A DNA stretch of 64,000 nucleotides, from assembly GCF_902150065.1 (NCBI RefSeq), contig NC_043990.1, positions 17,459,699 through 17,523,698 of the forward strand, written 5' to 3'. Below, in pieces: positions 51,801 to 63,669 of this stretch. The translations under genes and the position numbers were made by a program. The notes beneath the pieces are model-generated. The model saw only the letters and a list, made by a program, of their open reading frames with translations. It was not told the origin of the DNA and made no database searches. Origin of the DNA: Myripristis murdjan (lineage: Eukaryota > Chordata > Actinopteri > Holocentriformes > Holocentridae). Every line of letters starts with the position of its first letter. The first letter of the stretch is position 1.

Positions 51801-52090
51801 TCCATACATTACCCAGCCCTAGGTGATACCCATCTTTGCTGGAGGCTTAGCTCATGATGACTCTGATTGGATTGACGACTGTTGGCTATAAGTGGCTTTG
51901 GACAAAAGCATTTGCTAAATGACATATCATAATGATCTTGTGGATCTTTGTCTTGCTCTCGTTCCTCAGGTTGACCACCCTCAGCAGCATGTCGGCCTCA
52001 GATGAACTGGATGATTCTCAGGTTCGTCAGATGCTGTTTGACCTCGAATCGGCCTACAATGCCTTCAACCGCTTCCTCCACTCCTCTTAA
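48890..52090 (+). CDS. vps28: vacuolar protein sorting-associated protein 28 (ESCRT-I)
   Basis: Coding exons are 48890-48929, 49033-49061, 49512-49549, 49661-49750, 49866-49971, 50503-50604, 51105-51158, 51267-51358 and 51970-52090 (TAA). They give 223 residues, against 221 in human. The start [10 protein letters not shown] follows ctgcc. The N-terminal part ([17 protein letters not shown], then the helices to about residue 120) is the core that joins TSG101 and VPS37 in ESCRT-I. The C-terminal four-helix bundle (from about residue 124; [15 protein letters not shown] to [15 protein letters not shown]) binds the ESCRT-II subunit VPS36. It acts on endosome membranes in sorting ubiquitinated cargo into multivesicular bodies, and in virus budding and cytokinesis. 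Conservation with human is near total except at both ends of the linker. The last intron holds transposon scraps. Confidence 0.98.
51770..51826 (-). repeat. hAT-like MITE end fragment
   Basis: On - it begins cctagggctgggtaatgtat and continues as alternating AT-rich 'atatcatgatat' sequence, the usual terminal part of fish hAT-like MITEs ('agggctgggcgatatgg'). Only one end is seen. Confidence 0.45.
51880..51928 (+). repeat. SINE/L2-type tail relic
   Basis: The phrase gtggctttggacaaaagcat with tttgctaaatgacat is a near copy of the conserved fish SINE/L2 tail 'gtcgctttggataaaagcgtctgctaaatgac'. It lies just before the last vps28 exon. Confidence 0.65.
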
Positions 52091-53220
52091 ACCGTCCCTC
52101 CATCCTACATCCATCTGTCTGGACTTCTCCCTCTAATACCTGATTAAAAAAATGAAGCACTCTACCTTTGTAGAGAGTGTATCTGCGTCTGGACAGGTGT
52201 TCTTGTTCACACCCTCTTTCCCTTCCTTTCCTCTGTCAGCATTAGTTTCCTGTGCTCCTATTGATGTTCTGTACCATTCAATCTCTTGACGTGACTGTCT
52301 CTGGTACATGGTTGTGCACTCCAGAGCAGCTCTCGATGCTGTCTGCAGCCTTGCCCACTGGGCTCTACCTGTGCTGTGAGGTGCTCCATTAGCCTCCCTT
52401 TTACCCAAAGCAGGGTGGTAAATCCTTTTACATCGTCCGTTCACCCTGCTCTTGAGAATAGTTTACTTCTCACTTTGTAATATCAAAAAGGGTCTAATTT
52501 TATACGTAAGTGTCACAGAGCAACAAAAAGCATGACAAAATTATATTGGACAAAGTGTGCACAAGATGAAAGGTTGTGTCAGCCAAAGCCTTTATATAAT
52601 TAGAAAGAAGTATATACCTTTTTTTTTTTTTTTTTTCCTAAATATGTGCCCGCTACCTGATGGGGCTCAAAAATCATACAAAATTTAGGAGTCAGATTTG
52701 CATTTTTTTTTTCTCGGCTGTGTAATCACTTTTCTAATGCATCAGATCTGTTTTTACTGCAGTATACTTACACTAGTGTTTGTCAGTACAGTAAAAGAAG
52801 CTGAGAAAGGGTAAATCTGCTTCGTCTATCAGTTGATGTATATTAATGATATTCAACTGAAATAATTGTCTGGCTTTAAAGATCACTGTAGCACACTTCA
52901 AATTCATCATTACATTGGTGGAAGAAATGTTTATGTTTACTTGTTTTCCTCTTTGTGCATATTTTCTATCACTAGCACTGTTTTCAGTTAATATGTCTAG
53001 TTCAGATTTTGTCTAGAAGCGAGGGTTTGGCCACATTGAGTGGGCAAAAGAGAGGTGGACACAAACCCCTCCTAATTTTGCTTACTAAATATGTTTCAAC
53101 CCTCAACAACAATTAGGGAGAACATATTTATTAAGAATTATCATTGTAAATAATAGTTTTGAATTTTAAATAAAACATGTAACACCTTTTTAGAAATAAA
53201 GCTGAAAAAAAAATCTACCT
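52091..53220 (+). other. vps28: vps28 3'UTR
   Basis: An AT-rich region without coding signal. It ends at AATAAA (53195-53200), with an earlier overlapping AT-rich signal near 53168. Earlier sites may also be used, so the length is a maximum. Confidence 0.5.
53195..53200 (+). terminator. vps28: poly(A) signal of vps28
   Basis: Canonical AATAAA followed within 10 bases by an A run. Confidence 0.5.
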
Positions 53221-54200
53221 CCAAATGTCTTGCATATTGTGTAAATATTTTGGTGATATTTTTGCACATTTCAAATTTATTTGAAAGAAATGCAGTGGAT
53301 CATGTTTTTATTTGTACAACACATAATGCACTGACTGGCTTTCCCCCCATATGATATCTCTTAATTATCAGTGTCGATGTCATGCTTTATTAGGATGTGG
53401 TATTACATTTAATATATTTACTAAAATGTATGCTGCACATGTTTAATGTCTAGTTGCTGTGCTGTTTTTTTTTTTCTTCTGGAGATATTTGTGCACATCC
53501 TCAGTGTTGAACATGTCAGCAGCATTTACCCTCGTGTATTTACATTCCATTTTATTACTATACTACACTTGTTTCTCCTTTTTTGCCTACTTTGTACTCT
53601 GTTGCATACACACATCACTTGTTCTTCTTCCAGACTGAATTCTAGGCCAACTTCTGCTGCTGCATAGGTGCCCATACAGAGATCAGAATTTAATATTTTA
53701 ATTTTTTAATGTTATGCTTTAAAAACAGAAACCAATGCTTTTCTGAAAGAATTATTACTTTTTCTACCGAGGTTGTGTGTTTAATGGTGATTAGGGACCG
53801 GAGACCTGTCTTTAACCTCACTACATGTCTGGTTAATGCGACTGGCTCGTTTTCCTACAGAACTGGAATAACTAGACTGGCCAAACTCAGTCAGTGCTCT
53901 TAAGAGGCCATTTTGTCTGGTGCACCTCAACACAGCTACCTCACAGTGTTGGACAATGCCGTCATGGAGATCACTCTATGGCACCGAGCTTGAAGGATGC
54001 TATTCACCTGTCTAACTATCGGGAGGTGCCGATCTATGTCCTCTGTTTCTGTGCGGGTTCCTTTAAGGAGCGGGCAGCGGCTGGTTGTGTCTCCAGGACG
54101 ACAAACAACTACAAAACGCTGCGTTAGCCCGGTCTGAGGTCCAGCGGCCAACCTGCACTTTGGGATTATCCAAACTCGCAGTCAGAACTGACTTCCACCC
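53221..54200. other. intergenic region vps28-mapk15
   Basis: About 1 kb with no supportable gene. It is AT-rich to about 53890 and less AT-rich after that. The latter part probably holds the mapk15 promoter. Confidence 0.45.
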
Positions 54201-54471
54201 CCGGTGTTAAAAAAACAGAACAAAACAAAACAAAACATCAGCGACCGTGTTACTTTGGTGGACTGTGACAGAGAAATTTTAAGCACAGAGAGGAAACTAA
54301 CCTGCGGCTTCAACATTGATTGATCAGGCAGCGACGCGGCGCTTGTCTAGTAACTTAAAAGTCGCATGTGGGTCTGCGCTGCCAACACTTTGCACCTGTT
54401 TTAAAGACATTTTAATCCTAATGATCTGTTTAAGGTACTATCAAACGACGTGAATAGTTGTGCGTGACCAA

Positions 54472-57400
54472 ATGAACTGGACTCTAAAAATGAGCAAAAA
54501 AGGCGAAGGGGTGAGCGTCTCCGAGGTGGAGGAACACATCTCTCTGAAATATGAAATCAAGAAGAGGCTTGGAAAAGGGGTGAGTGCATAAAAACGGTTT
54601 AATTTTATTACTGTAGTCAGGTATTGCGTTGTCAACACAAATCGCATCAGCAAAGTTTCAAGTTGTATGTTTCCTCAGAAATACTTTGGCCTAAGTTTCA
54701 CTTTGCAATCACTTGTTATATTAAGAGTCACGCTCTTTTATTCAGTCTGCGCACGTTGCACACGGTGTTCACCACGAAATTCTTCCTTCTTAGGATAAAT
54801 TCTTCAAATTCTCCAGATTTAAATGTCCTGAGTTGAATAGCAGTGTCGTAAGCAGGAGGTTTGTTTACTCTCGCAGGACAGATCAGCTGAGCTGGGAGGA
54901 CAGTTTTCCCCCCCTTGCAGTGTCAGAGTCCAAACCCTTTGTTTTGCTTTCCACTAGTAGCTTTCTATGGTAGCCACAGGACTAAAGACAGATGGGGCTC
55001 TTTCCATATACTGTCCTCAGAGACTTTCAAATTGCTTCTCTGATGTGTAGACACTATTAGTGGCCAGGTGGCGACCTGGGACTGCCACGTATACGCGTCA
55101 TATTTGCTAACAACCACACCTGAATGGGAGGGAGAGGAGAGGCCTGGCTCATGTTGCACAGCAGCTGGACCTGTTTACTGTCTGCTGTGGTTTCACCTGC
55201 AGGAAGCTGGGCGGTAGCACTGTGCAGTGATCCCTGCAGGGAGACAAAGACCTGCTGGACATGGCACTGTCAGAGAAAGTCATAAAGTAGGGTTACAGCA
55301 GCAATGATTGATGCACGTTGTAGTATTATTGTGGGATATACATAGTGTGGTTTTAAAGCTTAATTTAATTTAATCATCTTTCCCCTGTAAACAACACATT
55401 TCCTTTTCTGGACCCACTTTAGTAGGAAGTTGGTCGCTCCAGTGGGAGAAAGCGGCTCAGTTAAGCTGAGGTCACCCCTGTCCAGATTAAAGGACACTGA
55501 GTTGAAACAGCGTCTTTATACACATACCTGAGTGTTCACAGGGATAACAATGTTCTGGACTAGACAGAGGACACCAGTTCCATCTTTAAGAAGGTCTGGG
55601 TCAGACTCTTTTTCCTTAGGTCATTTGATATCAGTAGGTCTCTACTGCATGTGTTTAATCAAAGTATTGTAGCGCATGCTTCTCAATGAGGTTGTCTGTT
55701 GTGTGAAAAGCCCAACAGCTGACATCAGAAACAAGGTCGACAAACTGATTTGGAGGGCAGGATCCATCACTGGACTGACCTGAGATTCTGTAGAGGCCAT
55801 AACAGAGCAGAGAACAAGAAGCTCAGGTGTATTCTGGTGTGTGATGACTCCCTCTGTATGGTGTTTTTAATGACCTAAGGAGTACTTGTAGCAGCCATAC
55901 CCTCATGTCTTCATGTCCTACTAAAAAAGATGTGGGAAGTCTTTTGTGCCTACAGCAGTCAGGTTTTTCAGCTGCTGACAAAGGATGATGCTGTGGTAAT
56001 AGTGATGTTAATGACTGATGTTATCTTTATTTGTTGTGGTGGTATGTTTATGTCATGGATGTAGCACAGGGATTTGTGATCCCCCTCTTTGATTCTGCTA
56101 TGGGATGGTATGACTGTAATTTTATTGTGTAATATGTGTGTTGTCAAACCAGTTTCTCCTTGGGGGATTAATAAAGTATGCTGTATCATAAGCTGATTTA
56201 GTGCCCGGTGTTACTCCTCATCACCTAGCTGGGTTACGGTTTACTCATTTTCTGCACTTTTTACATTGTTGCTATCCTGTGATGCTCTTACTGAATGTAA
56301 TTTTCCCAAAGAAGCAGCAGGCGCAGTGTTTTCATTGTGTGTTGTGTGTCTGTCTCAGGCCTATGGCATCGTGTGGAAGGCAGTCGACAGACAGACAGGC
56401 GAGGTTGTGGCTGTGAAGAAGATCTTTGATGCCTTCAGAAACAGGACAGATGCCCAGGTGTGTTCTTGTGACCTTAAGTGACAATGAGATAATGCATGCC
56501 ATCACTCTAAAATATTAACTTTGAGTATATCTAGCTACAAATTGTCTAACCTGTTTCACCTGAGTTAGGCCAATGATTAAATAGAACAACGTGACAGTGT
56601 GTACTCAGTTTATTGCTCCACATGACTTGTGGGTTACAAAACCTGATTGGTGATTGCTTTACCTTTTGCAGCGGACATTCAGAGAAATCATGTTCCTTCA
56701 GGTAAGGATAACTTAAAGTCAGATATATACCACACTGTAGTCTGAAAGCATGTGTTCTTTTAATCTCATTCCCAGGCTATTACCAGTCGTTAGATAAGAA
56801 CTGTAAATCAGGCTTTTCTCAAGTTATGAACAGAGGTCACACAAGCAGAGTCATAAATAAGTGCCATTGGTTTTGAAAAGGAAATTAAAATACCCGTTTC
56901 TCAATGTTTCCTCAGGGGATAGACACCTTTACAACTTTAGCCCCTCATGTGTTTTCTCCACTCATTCCTCCTGCTATATCTTCTGCTATGTGCACCCTCT
57001 GTTTCTTAATCCTCTTTCCAGTCCCTTTAAAAATGCGTCAAGTGCACAAAATACCACAGACATTTTCTTATTATTTATTACTAAGGTGAGTCCAGGTAAA
57101 AGACATCATCCCTCATTAATTAATTACTGGCTTAGTGCGGTTTGTTTTTCCATGACGTTGTGTGTATGGAAAGAAAGGAGGATGCCAGTAAGATTCCTAA
57201 ACTTATTCTGCATTGGCCCGGTCTCAAAGGTTAATGGCAGTGGTGTCAGCATTACTGCTGTTGAAATAGAGCCACAGCTGCTCAGTATTGTGGGAGAAAA
57301 GCAGAGTAATGATACTGTACCATTCCAGTAGCTTGTTCAGTGCATCAGTATTATATTTAAAAAAAAAAAAAAAAAAAAAAAAAACAGGAAACAGGTGACA

Positions 57401-58170
57401 TGGCTTGTATCAGTAGTTTAGTGAGCTCCTATTTCTATTTTTCTCTCTATCATGTATATACCTGTTTGTCTCTTTATCTTTTACTCACACCCATCTACAC
57501 TCATGTGACTGTCAGCTGTGCCGCTGCCCCCTAATCAGCTGTTGTCATCTTCCAGTTAAACTCCAGTAGAGCAGTCATGAGGTTTGCATAGCAGGGGAAC
57601 ATAGTCAACCATTACGTAACTAAAACTCTACCTTGTATACATAACCTTGATATCTACCAGTTATTATGGGTCAACAGTGTAGTCTGCGTGTGTTTTGTGT
57701 GGTTTCCATCACTAAACGTGTTTATCCTGTGAACAGGAGTTTGGGGATCACACCAACATCATCAGGCTTCTCAATGTCATCAGAGCACAGAATGATAAAG
57801 ACATTTACCTCATCTTTGAATTTATGGGTGAGTGTTGATGCAGCCTCTTGGACGTTGCATCACCTTTACATGATCATGATCTCAGTAATCAGAGGCACAG
57901 AGTCCGAGCAGTGACGCCAGCGTTTGACTTGCATTGCTCCTGAACTGTGGCACACATTCACAACTTAAACAAACACTCATTGTCGTGGTTTTTATGCACA
58001 AAGCCTTTTAAAAACAATAGCCTGATCTGTTACACCCAGGACTTTGACTTAGATCACCACCCACAAACGTTGTGCTGTGCAGCTAATTTCAGATGAACAA
58101 ACATAAAATACAGCAACACGGAGAAGAATGAGCGCTGCAGTGGCACTCAGCAATTTTAGTTGGCACTGAA

Positions 58171-58260
<90 letters not shown>

Positions 58261-58415
58261 ACACACGCCTGTGTCTCTGTGAGTGTGTGTGCATGCATGT
58301 ACACCCTGAAGTAGTATGCACAGCATGGCAAATAGGTGTGCATGGTTATATCTACTTTCTACAGTTTGTGATGTACATGCAGTTTTTTAAGTGTGTGTGT
58401 ATGTATGTGTCTGTT

Positions 58416-58451
<36 letters not shown>

Positions 58452-61400
58452 AGGAGTTTTGCTTCTCTTGGCTGCCTGCAGTGCCCCACTGCTGAGTCCA
58501 CAGATTGGTCTCCCTCTCTGCAGTCTAATCCACAGCCATGCAGCAGTCCCACACACACCTTCACTGCTGCCTCCACAAGTGCCAGCAGCTCCAGCTCCAT
58601 TGTTTTTCTCCAGCCTTTACTTAAAAGCTGGGGCTGTTGTTGTTCGCTATGACTTCCAAACTGTGAATTGTGCATTTATATGTTGCCTAGGGCTGAATAA
58701 TTAATCAAAACATTATTGAAATCGTAATATGGTAATTGTAATTGTGCAATATCCAAATCATAGGAGCTGAATTTTTTTAATAATGGTAATATGTGTGATA
58801 AAACACAGCTGTAATTGTATTTTGCAGATGTAAGAAAACATGTTTGTTTGGTACAGACCCAAGCAAAAATGACATTGTTGTCATTTTAAAATGCATTTCT
58901 GTGAAAATGTAAAATATGATACAAAAATTATCATTCCTGCTGAAATCGCAATTCATATCGTCACCGCAATATCTGTAAAATTAATCACAAGTTTGCGATA
59001 TGATTTTTTTTTTTTTTAACATATCATTCAGGCCTAACATTGACCTTGGTTAGTTGCCTGGCGATAATATCACTGCTGTCAAAGTCATATTTCCTTTAAT
59101 CACTGGTTCTCCTTTGTGCCAGATACTGACCTGCATGCAGTTATAAAGAAAGGCAGTTTATTGAAGGACATCCATAAGCGTTTTGTCATGTACCAGCTCC
59201 TCAAAGCCACCAAGTACCTGCACTCAGGAAACGTTATCCACAGGGACCAAAAGGTATGCCAGCGAGGTTATCACAGAGAGAGTGCTGAGGAGTAATAGTT
59301 GAATGCAGTATGGCAATTATTGAAATGCATTTGAGTTGAATTATATCCACCCAAATTAGGTACCTGTGATAAATCTTTTTTATGTGTTATCTATTATTAT
59401 TTTTGGTTTCTGTTGTAAAATTTTGTAGATTTAGGGCTAAAAATTTGAGCTGTTATATTCACTGTAACACACTCTCAAACTGACCTCTGGGTAGAGGAAT
59501 ATAAGTCAGCCTTTTTATTGTCCTTGTGAAGAATGTTTCCCATTTCGGTGTCCTCCGCAGCCGTCCAACGTCCTCCTGGACACCGACTGTCGTGTCAAAC
59601 TGTGTGACTTTGGGTTGGCCAGATCTCTCTGCCAGATGCAAGAGGATTCTGGGAACCCGGCGCTGACGGAATACGTGGCCACGCGGTGGTACCGAGCTCC
59701 TGAGATCCTGCTGGGATCCACAAGGTACAACAGCGACAGGCATCTGTTGTAAATATTGTGCTTTTGCTCTTTACAGCAGTTCATTCAAAAATAATATGCA
59801 ACTTGGGTTTTGTAATCAAGGCTGAACCTATCCTGGTATAAGTGAACATAAGCAGAATTCCTATTTAGAAACCTACATATATGTTGTTATAAGTGTCCAG
59901 CACTGTCAAAGGCACAATCTTTTCCCAAGGTACACCAAGGGTGTGGACATGTGGAGCATTGGTTGTATCCTGGGAGAGATGCTTTTGGGTAAAGCCCTGT
60001 TCCCCGGGACATCCACCATCAACCAAATAGAGAAGATAATGAGTGCCATACCACACCCCAGCCCAGATGGTGACTAAAACACACCATGTATAGTTCACTC
60101 AAACCTACAGCACTTTACTGTCAGTGAGGGAGACTGTTCAGCTCTATGAGCTAATAAAATGCAATTGTACTTTCAGATATTCTCTCTATCAAGTCTGAAT
60201 ATGGTGCCTCTGTTATTCAGAGGATGTTACTGAAGTAAGTCTTATTTTTATTATTTGTGTTAATTGTGCTATAAAAATCCTGTACATGATTTGTGTTGGC
60301 AGTGCACATTTGCTGTCTGTGCATATATGATCTGTACATCTCTTAATCTCAAAACCCAAAAATGCACACCTTTGCACAAGTCTCTGAAGACCGTAGAAGA
60401 AATCATGACAAGAGTCTATAATTAATTGTTTGTTATTTAGTTTTCTATTTTCTCAGAGATCTCATTTTTACATCCTTACATTCTCCAAATGTTTTCTCTT
60501 CTGCTTTCTGCATCCATCTCATTTTCTCCCTCCTTCTTCAGACCCCAGGTGCCTCTGGAGGATCTTCTCCAGCCATCTGTGCCTGCTGATGCTCTGGACC
60601 TGCTGAAACGCTTGCTTGTTTTCAACCCAGACAAGAGGCTCACTGCTGAGCAAGCCCTCCAACACCCATATGTAGCCAGGTACTGACAGGGAGAAGACTT
60701 GGTCAGACCCCCATTCACTGACTAACACAGGACAACACTGTTCTCTTCTCTTTGCTTTAGTTTTATGAATGGTTAGAATAAATAATGTAGCAAATTAAGT
60801 TATTATATTACACTGTTTGTGTTAAGATTAGATCTGCCTCATTTTTTTGTTGCTGTCTATAAACTGTTTTATTTGTAACTGTGTTTTCTCCCCCTGAAGG
60901 TTCCATAACCCAGCCAAGGAGCCAGCCCTGAGTTATGATGTTGTGCTGCCGCTGGATGATGATGTACAGTTGTCTGTGGTTCAATACCGCAACAAACTTT
61001 ATGAGGTACACAGCAAGCTATAAACGTTTTTAATGCAGCATGAGGAAATTGAAGTTTACACAATATAATGCATACAGCGGAGTGCACTAAAACTCTGGAG
61101 TACTCATTATGAAACTAAGCGCGTTTCTGCAAAATGATTCTTTTAATAGCCTGATAAATCTCTCATGAAACTATCATGATAGTTTGTACTAAAACTGTTA
61201 TATTTTCATCTTCCTTACCTAAAAAAAAGATGATGGTGGAGAAAAGAACTAATCAGACCATGCCAAGACCAATCCAGCCGAAGCAGAGTGACAGAACTGG
61301 CTCTGGCTCATCAGGATCCGGGTCAGACTCGGCATATGACAGGGAGCATGTCAACGGCAAGGACAAACCCACCGGGAACGACAAAGAAGAAAAGGTCCCC

Positions 61401-62779
61401 GATGCAGAACAAGATGGGACTGTTGACCAAGACAGGAAAACACAACATGAAAAGACTGATAGGTCAAAAAGCTTGCCTTTACATGGAGGCATCATAAAAC
61501 CTGGGCCAGAAAATGAATCCATCCAGCCCCCTGTGGAGAAGTCTAGCCGGACAGCTAACCCTGTCATAGGGAAGCTCACGTACAACCCCATCACACACGC
61601 CCCGAGTATGTATGGAGTTTGGGCCCTACACATTGGCAGTACAATGCTAGAGGTTTTACATCCTTGTATAAATTGCGCACACGTTGCTCAGTATAGAAAT
61701 AGAAACTCAGACACTTTGCTGTCCTTATGATTCATCACATGATGCTGTCTCTCTTTTTGACCAACTTGCATGACTCTTCTCTTTGTCATTTAGATGGTTT
61801 TGTCAGGAGTCCAGGCGGCCCTCCGCATTATTACCAGTGTAGTGCAGCGACCAGGAGACAGACAAGCAATGAGCATATTACTACATCACCAACAGAGGGC
61901 GCTAATGCTAATACAGTAAGCAGCAGACCTCATTCAGAATGACCATTCACTGTTCTGCTGATTGTTTTTTTTTTTTTTTTATCTCTCTTAGTGTGATGTA
62001 ATCTTGATTTGTTTGCTTTTCCACCCTTCCTCCCATCACCCTCTTTGTTCTGTGCTTTCCCCTCACTCCCCCTCTTGTTATTTTTTTGACTACTGAAATT
62101 TTCTCCTACTTACACTCTATTTTTCTCCCCTTCCAGTCCATAGAGCAGATCCTACAGCGTGGGCGCTCAGCCCCTGTGGCCCGCACCCACTCCTTCTCCC
62201 TGACTCTAACTCAAGCCCACAACAACCCGCTTGTCCGCAGGGACGAGCCATTGATGTCCCCAGGGATATGTGTGACCTCTGCCCACCTGGTCAGTCCACT
62301 GTGCCCCATCATATGTACTTTATATCCCAAAGCTAGCATGCAGTTGAAGGTTATCAACCACATATCAACTACATGTTAAACCTTGGTGATCATGAGTCTT
62401 AGAATGTAAATGTCACATGTCAAGTCATGGCACTTCTTATTGTGTTTGAGAAGTGTGTGCAATGTATGTTGCTATCTGAGAAACTGGAAAACAGATATTT
62501 TTTTAATATAATTTTGATTTTAAATTTGATTCTTGCTCTGAGGATTTTTTTTCTTACTGATATCTCCTTTTTCTTCTCATCCAGTACGAGCGCTCCCACT
62601 CTCAGGTCCGTGAAGCGCGCCCGCCACCACGTTTCAGCAAGAAAGTCTTTCAGAACAACTCTAATGTGGCAGGCGCGGGTGACCCTCGGGCCAAACTGGG
62701 CAGCTATTCCCAGGCTTATGGCACTATCAACAAGACCGGATTGGACAATCTACTGCGGAACTGCCCTTACAACCAATAA
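54472..62779 (+). CDS. mapk15: mitogen-activated protein kinase 15 (ERK7/ERK8)
   Basis: Exons are 54472-54579, 56359-56457, 56672-56701, 57737-57827, 59123-59253, 59561-59724, 59930-60069, 60177-60234, 60542-60679, 60900-61005, 61230-61605, 61794-61915, 62137-62289 and 62585-62779 (TAA), 636 residues against 544 in human. A second in-frame ATG at 54490 is an equal candidate. The kinase domain (about 27-327) shows the Gly loop GKGAYGIV, catalytic Lys56 (VAVKK), HRDQKPSN (Asp151), DFG (169-171) and the activation motif TEY (189-191). HRDQ in place of HRDL, and the run DFGLARSL, mark this branch. The long, disordered tail ends with [11 protein letters not shown] and SYSQAYGT, both shared with human MAPK15. 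The enzyme autophosphorylates TEY and acts in ciliogenesis, autophagy and genome stability. Intron 1 has a LINE relic and intron 4 has a long TG run and a MITE. Confidence 0.96.
55400..56180 (+). mobile_element. LINE relic (Rex1/L2-like), 3' part
   Basis: The segment at about 55735-55800 translates in pieces as [17 protein letters not shown] then [11 protein letters not shown]. This matches the C-terminal end of fish Rex1/L2-type reverse transcriptases ('NKLDKLVRKAGSVTG...DSVEAVAERRT'). Upstream pieces such as [12 protein letters not shown] fit the same protein in another frame. The copy has several frame changes and stops, and ends with the usual tail ccttgggggattaataaagt (56158-56177). It is intronic in mapk15. 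Confidence 0.7.
57358..57384. repeat. poly(A) run
   Basis: An A run of about 27 bases in mapk15 intron 3. Confidence 0.9.
58172..58259 (+). repeat. (TG)44 microsatellite
   Basis: A pure TG run of 88 bases, the longest perfect dinucleotide tract in the window, in mapk15 intron 4. A shorter run follows at about 58420-58448. Confidence 0.97.
58688..59036. mobile_element. hAT-like MITE, apparently full length
   Basis: The left end tagggctgaataatta and the inverted right end taggcctgaatgatat match at 13 of 16 bases. The inside is AT-rich and noncoding, with phrases (gaaatcgtaatatgg, gtgcaatatccaaatc) known from a very common fish repeat. The flanking octamers atgttgcc and acattgac agree at 5 of 8, a possible decayed target duplication. 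Length is 349 bases. It lies in mapk15 intron 4, 86 bases before exon 5. Confidence 0.65.
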
Positions 62780-62950
62780 CACACTGGAGTTTACATGGAT
62801 AGATGGGACCTGCGTTTTGCTTGTATTAGGAAAGGCCCCTTCCACTACAAACGTTACCTTCAACTAGGATGTTGCCAGGTGAAAGAGACCTTGTAAAAAA
62901 ATATATATAGAGAGAGAGAGAAATAAAAAAAAGCTCTACATTGTATAGAT
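62780..62950 (+). other. mapk15: mapk15 3'UTR
   Basis: A short 3'UTR with AATAAA at 62922-62927, following an AT/AG run. Confidence 0.55.
62922..62927 (+). terminator. mapk15: poly(A) signal of mapk15
   Basis: AATAAA 143 bases after the stop, within a longer A-rich run. Confidence 0.5.
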
Positions 62951-63450
62951 TGTGCCCATGGAGACATGGAATTCCATCCACTGTGACAGTGAATGTGTAT
63001 TTGTAAAGTTCAGTGTGATTTCATATCACTGTTATCAAATTTGATCAGAAACACATGTTGACATGCCAAACTGGTATACACAGTTTTTCCATATTTTACT
63101 TTCAGTTCTATTTTATATAGTGGAGTAACTTATGCAACAGAGAAATATGTTTAATGTAAATACAGTTACAAGAAACCTGTTTGTTCCTTTAACGTGTATA
63201 GAAAGCAAAACAACAACAACAACAACAAGGGTCCTTTTTTTTCTTGGGCCCAATTCATATTCTGCTACAGACACAAATGACTGGTGATGATTAAAATGAT
63301 TACGCAAAGCAGCATTCATGAGCAGTTTTTCACTGGTGGGCAGCTATTGCCAAACGTTTTTTTTTTCTAAAGCTAGGGTTGCATCCATTTGACCCATTTC
63401 CCGTTAAATCGCAAAGTGATAGAGAAAGTAAAGTCCATGTGGCAGCAGCT
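62951..63450. other. intergenic region after mapk15
   Basis: About 500 bases, AT-rich, with a (CAA)n run near 63210-63230. I see no gene in it. Confidence 0.5.
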
Positions 63451-63560
63451 GAGTCGCCGGTCATTCTCGTGTTACCCGGAGATTCCCACAAACCACATGA
63501 CAGCATCGTGAGGTGACGTCAGCGGTTCCTGACCCATTTGTCAGGTCCGCCTGCTCCCAG
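63451..63560 (+). promoter_or_regulatory. CpG-rich promoter of the next gene, with CRE
   Basis: CpG density rises sharply from about 63450. A perfect CRE/ATF site TGACGTCA lies at 63514-63521, and no TATA box is seen. The gene it serves lies right of the window. Confidence 0.5.
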
Positions 63561-63669
63561 ACCAGAGGCTCAGGAGGAGGCAGCCGAAACGAAGGCTGGT
63601 GTCGGCACGTACTCTCCGACGAATACCCCTCTATATCACCGGACGCACGTTAACGATATTACCTAAACG
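63561..63669 (+). other. candidate noncoding first exon of a gene outside the window
   Basis: A GC-rich segment ends attacctaaacg before the donor gtaagg at 63670. There is no convincing coding start in it. The rest of the window (63670-64000) would be its first intron. The identity of the gene cannot be told. Confidence 0.4.

Noticed and set aside
56861-57331. Open frame of 156 residues on + in mapk15 intron 3
   Set aside because: It has a composition typical of AT-rich intron, no motif, and would interrupt a well-supported exon order.
58049-58652. His/Thr and Cys/Val repeat proteins near 58.2 kb
   Set aside because: These are translations of the 88-base TG run.
59230-59253. HRDQ instead of HRDL in the mapk15 catalytic loop, taken first as a damaged kinase
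   Set aside because: Human MAPK15 has the same HRDQKPSN, so it is a normal feature of this branch.
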